Assembly: GCF_016746085.1 (NCBI RefSeq)
Contig: NZ_JAERTZ010000025.1
Coordinates: 372,001 to 436,000 of the forward strand
Reading direction: 5' to 3'
Source: Zobellella iuensis
GTDB lineage: Bacteria > Pseudomonadota > Gammaproteobacteria > Enterobacterales > Aeromonadaceae
Length of the DNA stretch: 64,000 nucleotides
Shown piece by piece: positions 45,205 to 54,595 of this stretch (its first letter is position 1; every line of letters begins with the position of its first letter). Both the position numbers and the translations under genes were made by a program. The notes under the pieces were generated by a model that saw nothing but the letters and a program-made list of their open reading frames with translations, was not told the origin of the DNA and ran no database searches.

Positions 45205-46461
45205 CTAGAGCCTCGGTATCAGCGTTAAATTCAGGTTTTGCAATTGCTTGTTCACTTCAGGATCCTTGGGCATCGGCAGGGTGCCGGTCTTGCGGATCGC
45301 AAGCTCGGCCGAGCGGCACACTTCCCCATCGCCCTGGCCCTGACCTATCTGCAGGATCAGGCCATCGGTCGCCACCCGGACATTGATACGGCACTGCTTG
45401 CCCACCATGGTGGGTCCGACCAGCCAGTTACGCTGAATGGCGGCGATGATCATGCCGGTGTAGCGATCCACTTCTCCCGCCGCGGCCGCAGAGGAGGAGG
45501 AGGAACCGGCCGGCCCCGAGCCCATCAATGCTTCCAGATCTTTCAGTGCCTGCTCCTGTTCCCGCTTCAACCGATCGGACTCGGCCTTTTTACGGGCCTC
45601 TTCCGCCTTGCGCGCTTCTTCGGCCTTGCGCTGCTGTTCGGCCGCGGCCTGCTTTTTGGCCTCCTCGGCCTTGCGCGCCTCTTCCGCCTTGCGCTGCTGT
45701 TCGGCCGCGGCCTGCTTTTTAGCCTCTTCCGCCTTGCGGGCCTCTTCCGCCTTGCGCTGCTGTTCGGCCGCGGCCTGCTTTTTAGCCTCTTCCGCCTTGC
45801 GGGCTTCTTCCGCCTTGCGCTGCTGTTCGGCCGCGGCCTGCTTTTTAGCCTCTTCCGCCTTGCGGGCTTCTTCCGCCTTGCGCGCTTGCTCGGCTTCGGC
45901 CTGCTTTTTGGCCTCCTCGGCCTTGCGTGCTTGCTCGGCGGCCGCCTGTTTTCTGGCTTCCTCGGCCTTGCGGGCCTCTTCCGCCTTGCGCGCTTCTTCG
46001 GCCTTGCGGGCTTGCTCGGCTTCGGCCTGCTTTTTGGCTTCCTCGGCTTTACGGGATTCTTCCGCCTTACGCTGTTGCTCTACCACTTGCTGGCGCTCAC
46101 GCTCGGCCTGAGCCTGTTGTTCGGCCACGGCTTTCTGCTGCTCGGCCAGCCTTGCCGCCTCCGCCGCCGCTTGCTGTTGCTCGGCCTGGCGCTCGGCTTC
46201 TTCCGCCGCCTTTTGCTCGGCATCCAGCTTCGCCTGTTCGGCCGCCCGGGCCTGCTGCTGCTGTGCCTGCATGGCGGCCAGGCGCTCGGCCTGGGCCGCC
46301 ACCATGCCGTCATCGATCATGGTGGCCTCGATAATGGACACCGCCTGCGCCGGTCGCTTGGGCGCATTGAAATTGACGCCTACCAGCAAAAACACCCCTA
46401 CGGTCAGGTGCAATGCCAGCGAAATCAGTAACGGCTTGCGAATACCGCCTTGCTCGGTCAT
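45205..46461 (-). CDS. tolA: Cell envelope integrity protein TolA
   Basis: 418 residues: an N-terminal membrane anchor (about 12-30), a very long Ala/Glu/Lys/Arg helical domain (about 58-310) and the C-terminal domain (about 325-418, ending [15 protein letters not shown]) that contacts TolB/Pal. The helical part contains four nearly identical 21-residue repeats encoded by 63-bp tandem units. It spans the periplasm and transmits force from TolQR. Confidence 0.95.
   Translation of the reverse strand: MTEQGGIRKPLLISLALHLTVGVFLLVGVNFNAPKRPAQAVSIIEATMIDDGMVAAQAERLAAMQAQQQQARAAEQAKLDAEQKAAEEAERQAEQQQAAAEAARLAEQQKAVAEQQAQAERERQQVVEQQRKAEESRKAEEAKKQAEAEQARKAEEARKAEEARKAEEARKQAAAEQARKAEEAKKQAEAEQARKAEEARKAEEAKKQAAAEQQRKAEEARKAEEAKKQAAAEQQRKAEEARKAEEAKKQAAAEQQRKAEEARKAEEAKKQAAAEQQRKAEEARKAEEARKKAESDRLKREQEQALKDLEALMGSGPAGSSSSSAAAAGEVDRYTGMIIAAIQRNWLVGPTMVGKQCRINVRVATDGLILQIGQGQGDGEVCRSAELAIRKTGTLPMPKDPEVNKQLQNLNLTLIPRL
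45605..45856. repeat. 63-bp tandem repeats in tolA
   Basis: Four consecutive 63-bp units, each encoding a unit of the type [21 protein letters not shown], with only a few silent or conservative changes. Shorter related units continue on both sides. Confidence 0.85.
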
Positions 46462-46468
46462 GGGTCCG

Positions 46469-46894
46469 CTACTGCTCCGGTTGGGTCATCAGGCCAACGG
46501 ATGGCACCCCGGCCGCCTTCAGCGTGGCCATCAGCTGGATAACAGCGTCATAACGGACGTTGGCATCTCCTTTCACCACCACAGGGGCTTCCGGGGTCGT
46601 CCTCAACTGGTTCTGTACCATGGAGGCCAGCTCCAGCAAGTCCACGGCCTCGTCCCGGCTGTCCCCTGCGTCCAGGAAATAACGGCCGTCGGCATCAATG
46701 GAAGCGACCAAGGGTTTCTCGCTGTCTTCCGGCAACATTTCGGCCTGAGCCTGGGGCAGATCCACTTTGACCCCTTGGGTAATCACCGGTGCCGTCGCCA
46801 TAAAGATGATCAGCAGCACCAGCATCACGTCGATGTAAGGCACCACGTTGATCTCGGCAACGCTTTTGCGACGTCTGCGCTGATAGCCGTGCAT
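46469..46894 (-). CDS. tolR: Tol-Pal energising protein TolR
   Basis: 141 residues. One N-terminal helix (INVVPYIDVMLVLLIIFMAT) holds the conserved Asp of the proton channel, followed by a periplasmic domain ending QLMATLKAAGVPSVGLMT. It partners TolQ; the start base is shared with the tolQ end. Same size as E. coli TolR (142). Confidence 0.97.
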   Translation of the reverse strand: MHGYQRRRRKSVAEINVVPYIDVMLVLLIIFMATAPVITQGVKVDLPQAQAEMLPEDSEKPLVASIDADGRYFLDAGDSRDEAVDLLELASMVQNQLRTTPEAPVVVKGDANVRYDAVIQLMATLKAAGVPSVGLMTQPEQ

Positions 46895-47574
46895 CAGTTG
46901 TTACCCGCGGTCACTTGGCGGTTAAGGATGGTAGAAAACTCATCCATAAAGTTGGCCAGATGATTTTCCTGGCGCTCGACCTGATAGCTGAAACGGTTGT
47001 AGGCAATGACCGCCGGAATGGCGGCGAACAGACCCAGTGCCGTCGCAATCAGCGCTTCGGCGATACCGGGTGCCACCATCGCCAGGGTCGCCTGCTGCAC
47101 TTCGGCCAGGGCGATAAAGGCGTTCATGATGCCCCAGACGGTACCGAACAGGCCGATGTAGGGGCTGATGGAGCCGATGGTGGCCAACAGCGACAGGTTG
47201 GTCTCGAGCCGGTCCACTTCCCGGGACAGGGCCACCCGCATGGTACGGTAGCTTCCTTCCAGTATGCTGTCCTGTGCTCGCCCCTGTTTTTGCAGGCGCA
47301 CAAATTCCTTGAAGCCGGCGTAGAAGATCTGCTCCATACCGGCCAGGCTGTCGCGGCGGGCATTGCTCTCGTGGTAGAGACGGCTAAGATCGGAGCCGGA
47401 CCAGAATCTTTCCTCGAAGCTTTCGGCATCATCCCGGGCCGTGGTCAGTATCTTGCGTCGATTGATGATCAGCGCCCAGGACAGAATAGACATGCCCATC
47501 AGCAGCAACATAACCAGCTGAACCAGCAGGCTGGCTTCTAAAAACAGACCAATAAACGATATTTCAGCGTGCAC
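46894..47574 (-). CDS. tolQ: Tol-Pal proton channel protein TolQ
   Basis: 226 residues with three helices (about 12-35, 130-155, 165-195). The ExbB/TolQ signature is seen around [18 protein letters not shown] and [22 protein letters not shown]. It forms the proton-driven motor with TolR. It overlaps ybgC by 11 bases. Confidence 0.97.
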   Translation of the reverse strand: MHAEISFIGLFLEASLLVQLVMLLLMGMSILSWALIINRRKILTTARDDAESFEERFWSGSDLSRLYHESNARRDSLAGMEQIFYAGFKEFVRLQKQGRAQDSILEGSYRTMRVALSREVDRLETNLSLLATIGSISPYIGLFGTVWGIMNAFIALAEVQQATLAMVAPGIAEALIATALGLFAAIPAVIAYNRFSYQVERQENHLANFMDEFSTILNRQVTAGNN

Positions 47575-47974
47575 CTGACAATACTCCCATCAGTGGCTCA
47601 GGAATGGCAAAAGGTTTCATTTGGGCAATCTGGACACAAGCGATTAACACTTCCCCCCGTGCCAGAGAAAGGCCCGCATCATCCAGAATTTCTTGCTCAA
47701 ACACAATAGAGGCTCGTTTCAGCATTTTCACCGTCACGGTCACTTTTAATGCATCATTGAAGCGGGCGGGTTTGCGCAGATCCAGCTCTATCCGCCGAAC
47801 CACGAACGCCACCCCCTCCTCCAACAAGCGATCCTGCTCGATACCCTTGCTCCGCAACCACTCGGTGCGAGCCCGTTCCATGAATTTCAGATAATTAGCG
47901 TTATAAACGATACCACCGGCATCGGTATCCTCGTAGTAGATACGCACCGGCCAATAAAAGTTCGCGTCAGACAT
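47564..47974 (-). CDS. ybgC: Acyl-CoA thioesterase YbgC
   Basis: 136 residues, a hot-dog thioesterase with the signature [25 protein letters not shown], including the catalytic Asp. It hydrolyses acyl-CoA or acyl-ACP and is thought to act in phospholipid metabolism. First gene of the tol-pal operon. The start at 47974 gives the family's N terminus; an upstream frame to 48010 is unlikely. Confidence 0.94.
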   Translation of the reverse strand: MSDANFYWPVRIYYEDTDAGGIVYNANYLKFMERARTEWLRSKGIEQDRLLEEGVAFVVRRIELDLRKPARFNDALKVTVTVKMLKRASIVFEQEILDDAGLSLARGEVLIACVQIAQMKPFAIPEPLMGVLSGAR

Positions 47975-48076
47975 CAGCCACTCGGCCGTGAGGCTCAAAA
48001 AGATGGGCATATTATACCCGAGTCATGGGAGGGAAAGAAGACAAGGCCAGACCGGCACGACATTCGCTGACCCGGG

Positions 48077-48133
48077 GCTGGAAGCTGGAAGCCGAGTCTA
48101 CCCACCTCTCGATCGACTTCAAGCTTCAAGCTG
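48077..48133. repeat. GGAAGC/AAGCTT repeat before ruvB end
   Basis: GCTGGAAGCTGGAAGCCGA on the left and CGACTTCAAGCTTCAAGCTG on the right form an imperfect inverted repeat in the gap between the ruvB stop and ybgC. The units match those at 40.1-40.4 kb. Confidence 0.65.
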
Positions 48134-48136
48134 CCG

Positions 48137-49144
48137 TTACGGTTCCGGCAATTCGAAACCGAAGTGCAGGTAGGCGCGGGGGGTGGCGATGCGCCCCCGG
48201 GGAGTGCGCTGCAAAAAACCCTGCTGGATAAGGTAGGGTTCGATCACGTCCTCGATGGTTTCCTTTTCCTCGCCGATGGCCGCCGCCAGGTTGTCGAGCC
48301 CCACCGGACCGCCCATGAACTTGTCGAGCACGGCGTGCAGCAGCTTGCGGTCCATGTAGTCGAAGCCCTGCTTGTCCACGTCGAGCATGTCCAGCGCCTG
48401 GGCGGCGATGGCGGCGTCGATGCTGCCGCTGCCCTTGACCTCGGCGAAGTCCCGCACCCGGCGCAGCAGCCGGTTGGCGATACGCGGCGTGCCCCGGGCC
48501 CGGCGCGCCATCTCGAAGGCACCGTCATCGTCGATATCGAGCCCCAGCTTGTCGGCACTGCGGCTGATGATATGGGCCAGATCCGCCACCTGATAGAACT
48601 CCAGCCGCTGCACTATGCCGAAGCGATCACGCAGGGGCGAGGTAAGCGAGCCGGCCCGGGTGGTGGCCCCTACCAGGGTAAAGGGCGGCAATTCAAGCTT
48701 GATGGAACGGGCCGCCGGGCCCTCCCCTATCATGATATCGAGCTGGTAGTCTTCCATCGCCGGATAGAGAATTTCCTCCACCACCGGGCTCAGGCGATGG
48801 ATCTCGTCGATAAAGAGCACATCACCGGGCTCCAGGTTGGTGAGCATGGCCGCCAGATCACCGGCCTTTTCCAGCACGGGTCCAGAGGTGGTCTTGATAC
48901 TCACCCCCATTTCATTGGCGACGATATTGGCCAGGGTGGTCTTGCCCAGCCCCGGCGGGCCGAAGATCAGCAGGTGATCGAGGGCTTCTTCCCGCCGGCG
49001 CGCCGCCTCGATGAAGATTTCCATCTGGCTGCGCACATGATCCTGCCCCCGATAATCGGCCAGTGCCTTGGGCCGGATGGCCCTGTCGATGGCCTCTTCT
49101 TCCCGGCGGGGAGCCGGGTTGATAAAACGATCCGCTTCTATCAT
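48137..49144 (-). CDS. ruvB: Holliday junction branch migration ATPase RuvB
   Basis: 335 residues. AAA+ ATPase with Walker [12 protein letters not shown] near residue 64, Walker B LFIDEIH, sensor region [17 protein letters not shown] and the C-terminal winged helix ([17 protein letters not shown]). It drives branch migration with RuvA. Three bases after ruvA. Confidence 0.97.
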   Translation of the reverse strand: MIEADRFINPAPRREEEAIDRAIRPKALADYRGQDHVRSQMEIFIEAARRREEALDHLLIFGPPGLGKTTLANIVANEMGVSIKTTSGPVLEKAGDLAAMLTNLEPGDVLFIDEIHRLSPVVEEILYPAMEDYQLDIMIGEGPAARSIKLELPPFTLVGATTRAGSLTSPLRDRFGIVQRLEFYQVADLAHIISRSADKLGLDIDDDGAFEMARRARGTPRIANRLLRRVRDFAEVKGSGSIDAAIAAQALDMLDVDKQGFDYMDRKLLHAVLDKFMGGPVGLDNLAAAIGEEKETIEDVIEPYLIQQGFLQRTPRGRIATPRAYLHFGFELPEP

Positions 49145-49147
49145 GGC

Positions 49148-49753
49148 TTATCCCATGCTCCGCAAGGCTTCCCGGATCAACTGCTCGGCATTCATCTCGG
49201 GTTTGGCAATTTTCTTCATCGCCTGCTCGGCCTGGGCCGCCTTGTAGCCCAGCGCCAGCAGCGCGGCCACGGCCTCGTCCCGGGCGCTGTCGGCCAGCAC
49301 CGCGGAGGTCGCCGACTCGGGCGCCGGGTTGAACAGATCGTAACCGCCGAAGCCCTTGAGCCGGTCGCGCATCTCCACGATCAGCCGCTCGGCGGTCTTT
49401 TTGCCCACCCCCGGCAGCTTGACCAGGGCACCGATCTCCCCCTGCTCCACGTTGTAGATGAACTGATCGGCGGTCATGCCGGAGAGGATGGCCAGCGCCA
49501 GCTTGGGGCCGACGCCGTTGGTCTTGATCAGCTCCCGGAACAGGGCCCGCTCGGTCTTGGTGTTGAAACCGAACAGCAGCTGGGCGTCTTCCCGCACCAC
49601 GAAGTGGGTGAGCAGGGTCACCGCCTCACCCACCTTGGGCAGTTCGTAGAAACAGCTCATGGGCAGGGTGACCTCGTAGCCCACCCCGTTCACATCCAGC
49701 AGGATCTCCGGCGCCTGCTTCTCGCTGATGATACCTTTTAACCGACCTATCAC
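49148..49753 (-). CDS. ruvA: Holliday junction DNA helicase subunit RuvA
   Basis: 201 residues, with the N-terminal OB fold [20 protein letters not shown], helix-hairpin-helix motifs ([29 protein letters not shown]) and a C-terminal RuvB-binding domain. It targets RuvB to the junction. The usual upstream partner ruvC is absent; a repeat element and sulfur transport genes are there instead. Confidence 0.97.
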   Translation of the reverse strand: MIGRLKGIISEKQAPEILLDVNGVGYEVTLPMSCFYELPKVGEAVTLLTHFVVREDAQLLFGFNTKTERALFRELIKTNGVGPKLALAILSGMTADQFIYNVEQGEIGALVKLPGVGKKTAERLIVEMRDRLKGFGGYDLFNPAPESATSAVLADSARDEAVAALLALGYKAAQAEQAMKKIAKPEMNAEQLIREALRSMG

Positions 49754-49828
49754 TGGGGCTCCCCGCTAACCAATCTGTGTGGCGCCAAGCATAATAAATA
49801 ACTGGATAAATATCCACGTATTGAGCTA

Positions 49829-50012
49829 GAAGCTATAAGCCTGACTCTTAGTCACAAGTCCGGCTGTCTGACTTTAACGCAGAATAAGAGGCAACAGGGA
49901 TGATGACGGCGTGCCGGAGGAGCTGTGCGCTTTGGCCGATATTTTGCTGATCTAAAGTCAACAAAAACTTGTGACTAAAAGCCAGGCTTACGGCTTCCCG
50001 CTTCCAGCCGCC
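49829..50012. repeat. Nested inverted-repeat element upstream of ruvA
   Basis: Arms TTAGTCACAAGT (49848-49859) and ACTTGTGACTAA (49967-49978), with inner arms TGACTTTA/TAAAGTCA and outer AAGCTATAAGCCTG/CAGGCTTACGGCTT, enclose a fragment like copy B of the palindromic family (GGCAACAGGGATG, ACGGCGTGCCGGAGGAG, GCGCTTTGGCCGA). Its right end overlaps the last codons of the sulfur transporter gene. No promoter for ruvA could be picked out. Confidence 0.65.
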
Positions 50013-50431
50013 GTGCTTCCCACTGATTGTAGGCGCCCGACCAGCCAGAAGCCGGCCACCATGGCGGCGATAAAGAGCCCGGCCTGCCACTGCAGGCTGC
50101 CCGCCAGGCCGATGGCCGGCCCGGGGCAGAGCCCCGCCAGGCCCCAGCCGATGCCGAAGATCAGCGCCCCGCCGACCAGCCGTGCGTCTATGGTCGGTGC
50201 CGGCACCCTGGGCAGTTCGGTGCCCAGCACAGAGCGGTCATGGCCCTTGCGCCAGAGCAAGTAGCCCGGCGTGAACACGGCCAGGGCGCCGCCCATCACC
50301 AGCACCAGGCTGGGATCCCAACCGCCGAACAGGTTGAGAAACCCCAGCACCTTGGCCGGATCTATCATGCCCGATACCACAAGACCCAGCCCGAACAGGC
50401 CGCCGGACAGCAAGGCAATCAGTATCAGCAT
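49988..50431 (-). CDS. YeeE/YedE-family sulfur transporter, second half
   Basis: 147 residues with about four helices and the GLAGLCPGPAIGL motif of the DUF6691/PmpB half of split YeeE/YedE transporters. Together with the upstream gene it should form a channel for thiosulfate or persulfide-type sulfur. The C terminus (STAAGSGKP) is encoded by repeat DNA and may be an acquired extension. Confidence 0.85.
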   Translation of the reverse strand: MLILIALLSGGLFGLGLVVSGMIDPAKVLGFLNLFGGWDPSLVLVMGGALAVFTPGYLLWRKGHDRSVLGTELPRVPAPTIDARLVGGALIFGIGWGLAGLCPGPAIGLAGSLQWQAGLFIAAMVAGFWLVGRLQSVGSTAAGSGKP

Positions 50432-50433
50432 GG

Positions 50434-50853
50434 TCAGCCTCCCAAACCGAGCAGGGTGACGGTGGCGATGCCGGCGGCGATAAACACCAGGGTCGCCACT
50501 ATGGAACGGAGCGAAAAGCGCCCCATGCCGCAGATACCGTGGCCGCTGGTGCAGCCGTTGCCCAGCCGGGTGCCTATGCCCACCAGCAGACCGGCCAGGG
50601 CCAGCTTGAATGCGGAAAACCGCACCAGGGAAGGCGCCTCGGCCAGGCCACTACCGAACAGGACAAAGGGCACCAGCACCAGGCCGGCGACAAAGGCGAT
50701 GCGCCAGCCCCTGTCGGGCTGGGCACCGATACCGGCGACGATACCGCTGATGCCGGCGATGCGGCCGCCCACGATCAGCAGCAGCAGGGCACCGCCGCCG
50801 ATCAGGATACCGCCCAGCAGGGCGCTCCAGGGGGTGAAATTCACTATGGTCAT
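50434..50853 (-). CDS. YeeE/YedE-family sulfur transporter, first half
   Basis: 139 residues, about four helices, with the conserved motif GNGCTSGHGICGM carrying the cysteine that relays sulfur in YeeE-type proteins. It resembles PmpA. The gene pair has a 2-base gap. An exact 16-bp palindrome 17 bases upstream of the start suggests control by a dimeric repressor. Confidence 0.87.
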   Translation of the reverse strand: MTIVNFTPWSALLGGILIGGGALLLLIVGGRIAGISGIVAGIGAQPDRGWRIAFVAGLVLVPFVLFGSGLAEAPSLVRFSAFKLALAGLLVGIGTRLGNGCTSGHGICGMGRFSLRSIVATLVFIAAGIATVTLLGLGG

Positions 50854-50870
50854 CTCTGCGGCACCTATAA

Positions 50871-50886
50871 ATTAGCATATGCTAAT
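50871..50886. promoter_or_regulatory. Perfect 16-bp palindrome, candidate operator
   Basis: ATTAGCATATGCTAAT lies in the AT-rich gap upstream of the YeeE/YedE pair. A partial second copy (TTAGCAACAACTAAT) follows at about 50905-50920. A sulfide- or persulfide-sensing ArsR-type repressor (BigR/SqrR class) is a reasonable guess; no such gene is adjacent. Confidence 0.55.
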
Positions 50887-51024
50887 AATACAACAACAAC
50901 TTGAGTTAGCAACAACTAATATATACCTTGTCATCCATGTCGCCCCCCGTTATTTACAACACTGCCGCCAGCCGTCAATATGATGCCCTCCCGGCAAGCC
51001 TGCACTCACAAGGACCTCAGCATC

Positions 51025-53994
51025 ATGCAGTTGCCCGCATTTCACAGGACCCGGCATCGGTTGTGTTTTTTCAGACTGGATCCCCAGTTTTGCCTTTACC
51101 CGCTGACGCCGCATCCTCCTGCCGATATCGTCCTGCCCGACCCTCATCAATCCCTGCTCGGCCAGCTCGACGAGCCCGACCGCCGGCAACTGGAACGGCT
51201 GTGTGCCTCGGGAGCCTCGGCCAGCATCGGCCTGACCATCGGGAATCGCCGTTGGCAGTGCCACCTGGCGCCGACCGAGCAGAGCGGTTGGTTGCTCAGT
51301 GCCGATATGGATCCTGTCCGGCATCAGGATGCCCTGGGCTTGATGGAATGGCAGTTGCAGCAGGGCTGGGGCCAGCAGCTGAAACCGCTGCCAACGCAGC
51401 TGCCGACACTGATAGATACCCTGATCACCCAGCTACAGGCAGACAGGATCATACTCTGGCGGTATTACCCCAACGAAGACATGCTGCGCCCCTTATACAG
51501 CCAAGGCTTGCCGTTTCTATTGCGCCCGATCAGGGCCGATCGACGCTATTTGCGTACCTTGCAGCAACGGGGAGGACTGAGTTACAGCCACTGTGCCCAA
51601 CAGCCCCTGCTCAGTGCCTTTGATTACCTGGTTAAGGAGGGTATCCAGCACCGGCTGGATGTCCCCCTGCCGGCCGGCAAGGACATCGCCGGCTTGATCA
51701 GTCTGGAATACAGCCACCCGCGCGCCCCGGTGACCCCTTCCGACATGCAGTTTGTTGCTACAGTGGCCGGCAAGCTGGTGCAACTACTGGGCCAGCCGGT
51801 CGAGTCCGCGTCGCCGGACGACCTCGACATAGGCACGCTGACGCCGCTGCTGTGCCGCCACACCGGCCAGGATTTCTTCAATCAGTTGATGCTGCAACTG
51901 GCCACTCTCTGTGGCGCCGACATGGCCCTGGTCGGCCTCCAGCATCACCGGCAAGACAAGGTCAGGGTGCTGTCCTGCTATGCCGATGGACAACTCCAGC
52001 CTCTGTTCAGCTACCACCTGGCCGGCACGCCCTGTACCTTCAGTTACGAAGCCGACCAGCACATCTGCATTTACCCCAGCAAGGTTGCCGAACAGTTTCC
52101 GGAAGACAGCCTGCTGCAGGAAAGAGGCCTGCAGGCCTATATCGGCCTGTCGCTGAAAGATGAAACAGACCAGCCCATGGGCATACTGGCACTGTTGTTC
52201 AAGCAGCCCCTGGACGCCAGTGCTCCGCTGCAGTCCTTGCTTGAGCAGCTCGCCCCCAGAGTCAGGGCCGAATTATTGCGCCGCCGGGATCAGGAAGCGC
52301 TGATGGTGGCAGCCGCCGCCTTCGAAACCCAGCAAGGACTCTTCATCACCGACAACCGGCTGCATATCCAGCAGGCCAACCAGGCCTTCGCCGACATGAG
52401 CGGTTATGCACGGGAGGAGCTGGCCGCTTGCTCCATCTTGCGGTTGCGGGCCGACCATCCCCATACCGCCACACTTGACGCCATCGTCCAGGCCATGGAG
52501 CAGGACCACCAGTGGCAGGGTGAACAGCGGCTGTTACGGGCCGACGGCAGGGAGTTGGCGGTGAGCATCCGCATCACCGAAGTGCGGGATGGCCTGGGCA
52601 TGGTGCACTACGTATGCGGCGTGGAAGACATTTCCGGGCAAAAGGCCGACAAGCAGCGCATCGAGCGGATGGCCTACTTTGATGATCTCACCGGCCTGCA
52701 CAACCGGCGTTTTATGGTCGAGCATATCGCCCATACGGTGGCGCTGGCCGAGCACGAAGCCAGCCGCGGCGCCTTGTTGTTGCTCGATCTGGACGATTTC
52801 AAGAACATCAACGACTCTCTCGGCTATGCCACCGGCGATGCCCTGCTGGTACAGGTGGCCGAGCGGCTGGGGCAGTTTGCCGGGCAGATCGAAGGTGCCA
52901 GCCTGGCACGCATTGCCAGCGATGAATTCGTGCTGCTGTGCCCCAACCTGGGACACGGTTATTCGGCGGCCAAAACCCGGGCCGAGCAGCTGGCCAATGC
53001 CCTGAGTGAGCAATTCCTGTTGCCCTTCCAGCTTGGCAGCCTGCGCCTGCACCTGAGCGCCAGCTTGGGGGTAAGCCTGTTCCCGGTGGCCGAGCTGGAA
53101 CAGGAGGAATACATGCGCCAGGCCGATACCGCCAACCACATGGCCAAGCGCATCGCCCCCGGCAGCCATGTGTTCTTCAGCCAGGAAATGGCCGACGAGG
53201 TGGAAGAGCGGCTGCGCCTGTCCAATGCCTTGCAACAGGCATTGAAAAATCACGAACTGGAGCTCTATTTCCAGCCCCAGCTGGGCGTCCGCGATAACCA
53301 GCAGCTGGGGCTGGAGGCCCTGCTACGCTGGCTGCCGCCGGGCGGGAAAGCGGTGCCCCCCGGCCATTTCATCCCGGTGGCCGAGGAAACTTCGCTGATC
53401 TGCGACATCGGCGACTGGGTGCTGCAGCAAGCCTGTGCTCGCATCCAGGGCTGGCAGGCCGAGGGTCTGCTGCCCGGTCGGGTCTCGGTCAATATCAGCG
53501 CCCGCCATTTCCACAGCCCGGACTTTGTCAGCAAGCTCTCGGCCCTGTTGCAGCAATACCCTGCCGGCAAACACCGGCTGACCCTGGAGGTGACCGAAGG
53601 GGTGATCATCGGCAACCTGCAGGAAAGCCGGGCCCGCATGTCGCAGATCAAGGCCCTGGGAGTGGGTCTGTCCATCGACGACTTCGGCACCGGCTATTCC
53701 TCCTTCGCCTACCTGCGGGAACTGCCGGTCGATGAGATCAAGCTGGATCGCTCCTTTATCCAGCATATCGACCACCGCCCCCAGGACAAGGCCATCATCG
53801 CCTGCCTGCTGGAGCTGGCCGCCATCCTCAAACTGACGGTAGTGGCGGAAGGGGTGGAGACCGAGCAGCAGCTGGCCAGCCTGGCCGAACTGGGCTGCCC
53901 GGCCTACCAGGGCTACCTGCGTGCCCGCCCCATGCCGGAGCCGCAACTGCTGGCCTGGCTGGCGGAGCAGGCGCCTAGTTCAGTACGGCGTTGA
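51025..53994 (+). CDS. GAF-PAS-GGDEF-EAL c-di-GMP phosphodiesterase-type protein
   Basis: 989 residues, no transmembrane segment. Two GAF-like regions (about 110-260 and 280-430), a PAS domain (about 435-555), a GGDEF domain (about 565-725) and EAL (about 740-980). The GGDEF signature is degenerate, ASDEF at 631-635, so cyclase activity is unlikely. The EAL domain has EAL at 764-766, DDFGTGYSSFAYLRELP and KLDRSFI, so phosphodiesterase activity is likely. Start 51025 has AAGGA upstream; 50980 is possible. The stop overlaps the convergent GlcG-like gene by 20 bases. Confidence 0.9.
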   Translation: MQLPAFHRTRHRLCFFRLDPQFCLYPLTPHPPADIVLPDPHQSLLGQLDEPDRRQLERLCASGASASIGLTIGNRRWQCHLAPTEQSGWLLSADMDPVRHQDALGLMEWQLQQGWGQQLKPLPTQLPTLIDTLITQLQADRIILWRYYPNEDMLRPLYSQGLPFLLRPIRADRRYLRTLQQRGGLSYSHCAQQPLLSAFDYLVKEGIQHRLDVPLPAGKDIAGLISLEYSHPRAPVTPSDMQFVATVAGKLVQLLGQPVESASPDDLDIGTLTPLLCRHTGQDFFNQLMLQLATLCGADMALVGLQHHRQDKVRVLSCYADGQLQPLFSYHLAGTPCTFSYEADQHICIYPSKVAEQFPEDSLLQERGLQAYIGLSLKDETDQPMGILALLFKQPLDASAPLQSLLEQLAPRVRAELLRRRDQEALMVAAAAFETQQGLFITDNRLHIQQANQAFADMSGYAREELAACSILRLRADHPHTATLDAIVQAMEQDHQWQGEQRLLRADGRELAVSIRITEVRDGLGMVHYVCGVEDISGQKADKQRIERMAYFDDLTGLHNRRFMVEHIAHTVALAEHEASRGALLLLDLDDFKNINDSLGYATGDALLVQVAERLGQFAGQIEGASLARIASDEFVLLCPNLGHGYSAAKTRAEQLANALSEQFLLPFQLGSLRLHLSASLGVSLFPVAELEQEEYMRQADTANHMAKRIAPGSHVFFSQEMADEVEERLRLSNALQQALKNHELELYFQPQLGVRDNQQLGLEALLRWLPPGGKAVPPGHFIPVAEETSLICDIGDWVLQQACARIQGWQAEGLLPGRVSVNISARHFHSPDFVSKLSALLQQYPAGKHRLTLEVTEGVIIGNLQESRARMSQIKALGVGLSIDDFGTGYSSFAYLRELPVDEIKLDRSFIQHIDHRPQDKAIIACLLELAAILKLTVVAEGVETEQQLASLAELGCPAYQGYLRARPMPEPQLLAWLAEQAPSSVRR

Positions 53995-54445
53995 GCGCGG
54001 CTTCGGCGCAGGCCTGGTCCAGGTGGCCGCCGGGCGCCCCGCCGATGCCGATGCCGCCCACCAGTTGCTCCTTCACCCGCACCGGCAGGCCGCCGGCCAG
54101 GATCAGCAGGTCCGGATGCATCTCGCGCAGGCCGAACAGCGCCGGCTTGTCGGCGATGTTGTTGGCCAGCTCGGCGGTCACCACCCCCATGGAAGCGGCG
54201 GTAAAGGCCTTCTTGCGCGCGCTTTCCACCGTGTGGGGGCCGGCCTGTTCGTGGCGCGCCAGGGCCTTGAGCACGCCCGAGCGATCCACCACCGCCACCG
54301 TGACGTGGTAGCCGTCCTTGGCGCACTGGTTCAGGCCGGCGGCCACCAGCTGCTGGGCGGTGTCGGTGTCGAGCACGGCGGTGTCCAGGGTCTGCGCCTG
54401 GGCGCCGAGGCCGGCCAGGGCCAGCAGGGCAAGGTATTTTTTCAT
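53975..54445 (-). CDS. Secreted GlcG/HbpS-family (DUF336) protein
   Basis: 156 residues. Signal peptide MKKYLALLALAGLGAQAQ. The mature domain is GlcG/HbpS-like: VTVAVVDRSGVLKALARHEQ, TVESARKKAFTAASMGV, ILAGGLPVRVKEQLVGGIGI and the C-terminal DQACAEAAL. In Streptomyces, HbpS is an extracellular heme-binding protein that modulates the SenS-SenR two-component system. Here the gene is divergent from a two-component pair with a 150-base gap. The start at 54445 follows GGAG by eight bases. Confidence 0.88.
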   Translation of the reverse strand: MKKYLALLALAGLGAQAQTLDTAVLDTDTAQQLVAAGLNQCAKDGYHVTVAVVDRSGVLKALARHEQAGPHTVESARKKAFTAASMGVVTAELANNIADKPALFGLREMHPDLLILAGGLPVRVKEQLVGGIGIGGAPGGHLDQACAEAALNAVLN

Positions 54446-54491
54446 CGTTCGTTCTCCGCTGTGAATAAGGGGCCGACTATATGCCCCCTCG

Positions 54492-54541
54492 CTTGCCGCC
54501 ACCTTGCCGCGGCATTACAAGTTGGAAAGGTTGGCGGCAAG
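54492..54541. promoter_or_regulatory. Inverted repeat in HbpS-like/two-component divergent promoter
   Basis: CTTGCCGCCACCTT (54492-54505) and AAGGTTGGCGGCAAG (54527-54541) are inverse copies with a single-base indel, in the gap between the secreted protein and the response regulator. Candidate binding site for that regulator. Confidence 0.5.
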
Positions 54542-54595
54542 CAGCGGTCGCGGCGCTACAATGGCCGCCTTTCTCACTTCCTCGGAGCGGAACAC

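Noticed and set aside
45238-46431. A Leu/Phe/Gly-rich plus-strand frame opposite tolA that looks like a membrane protein
   Set aside because: It mirrors the repetitive Ala/Glu/Lys codons of TolA; the apparent hydrophobic repeats are an artefact of the complementary strand.
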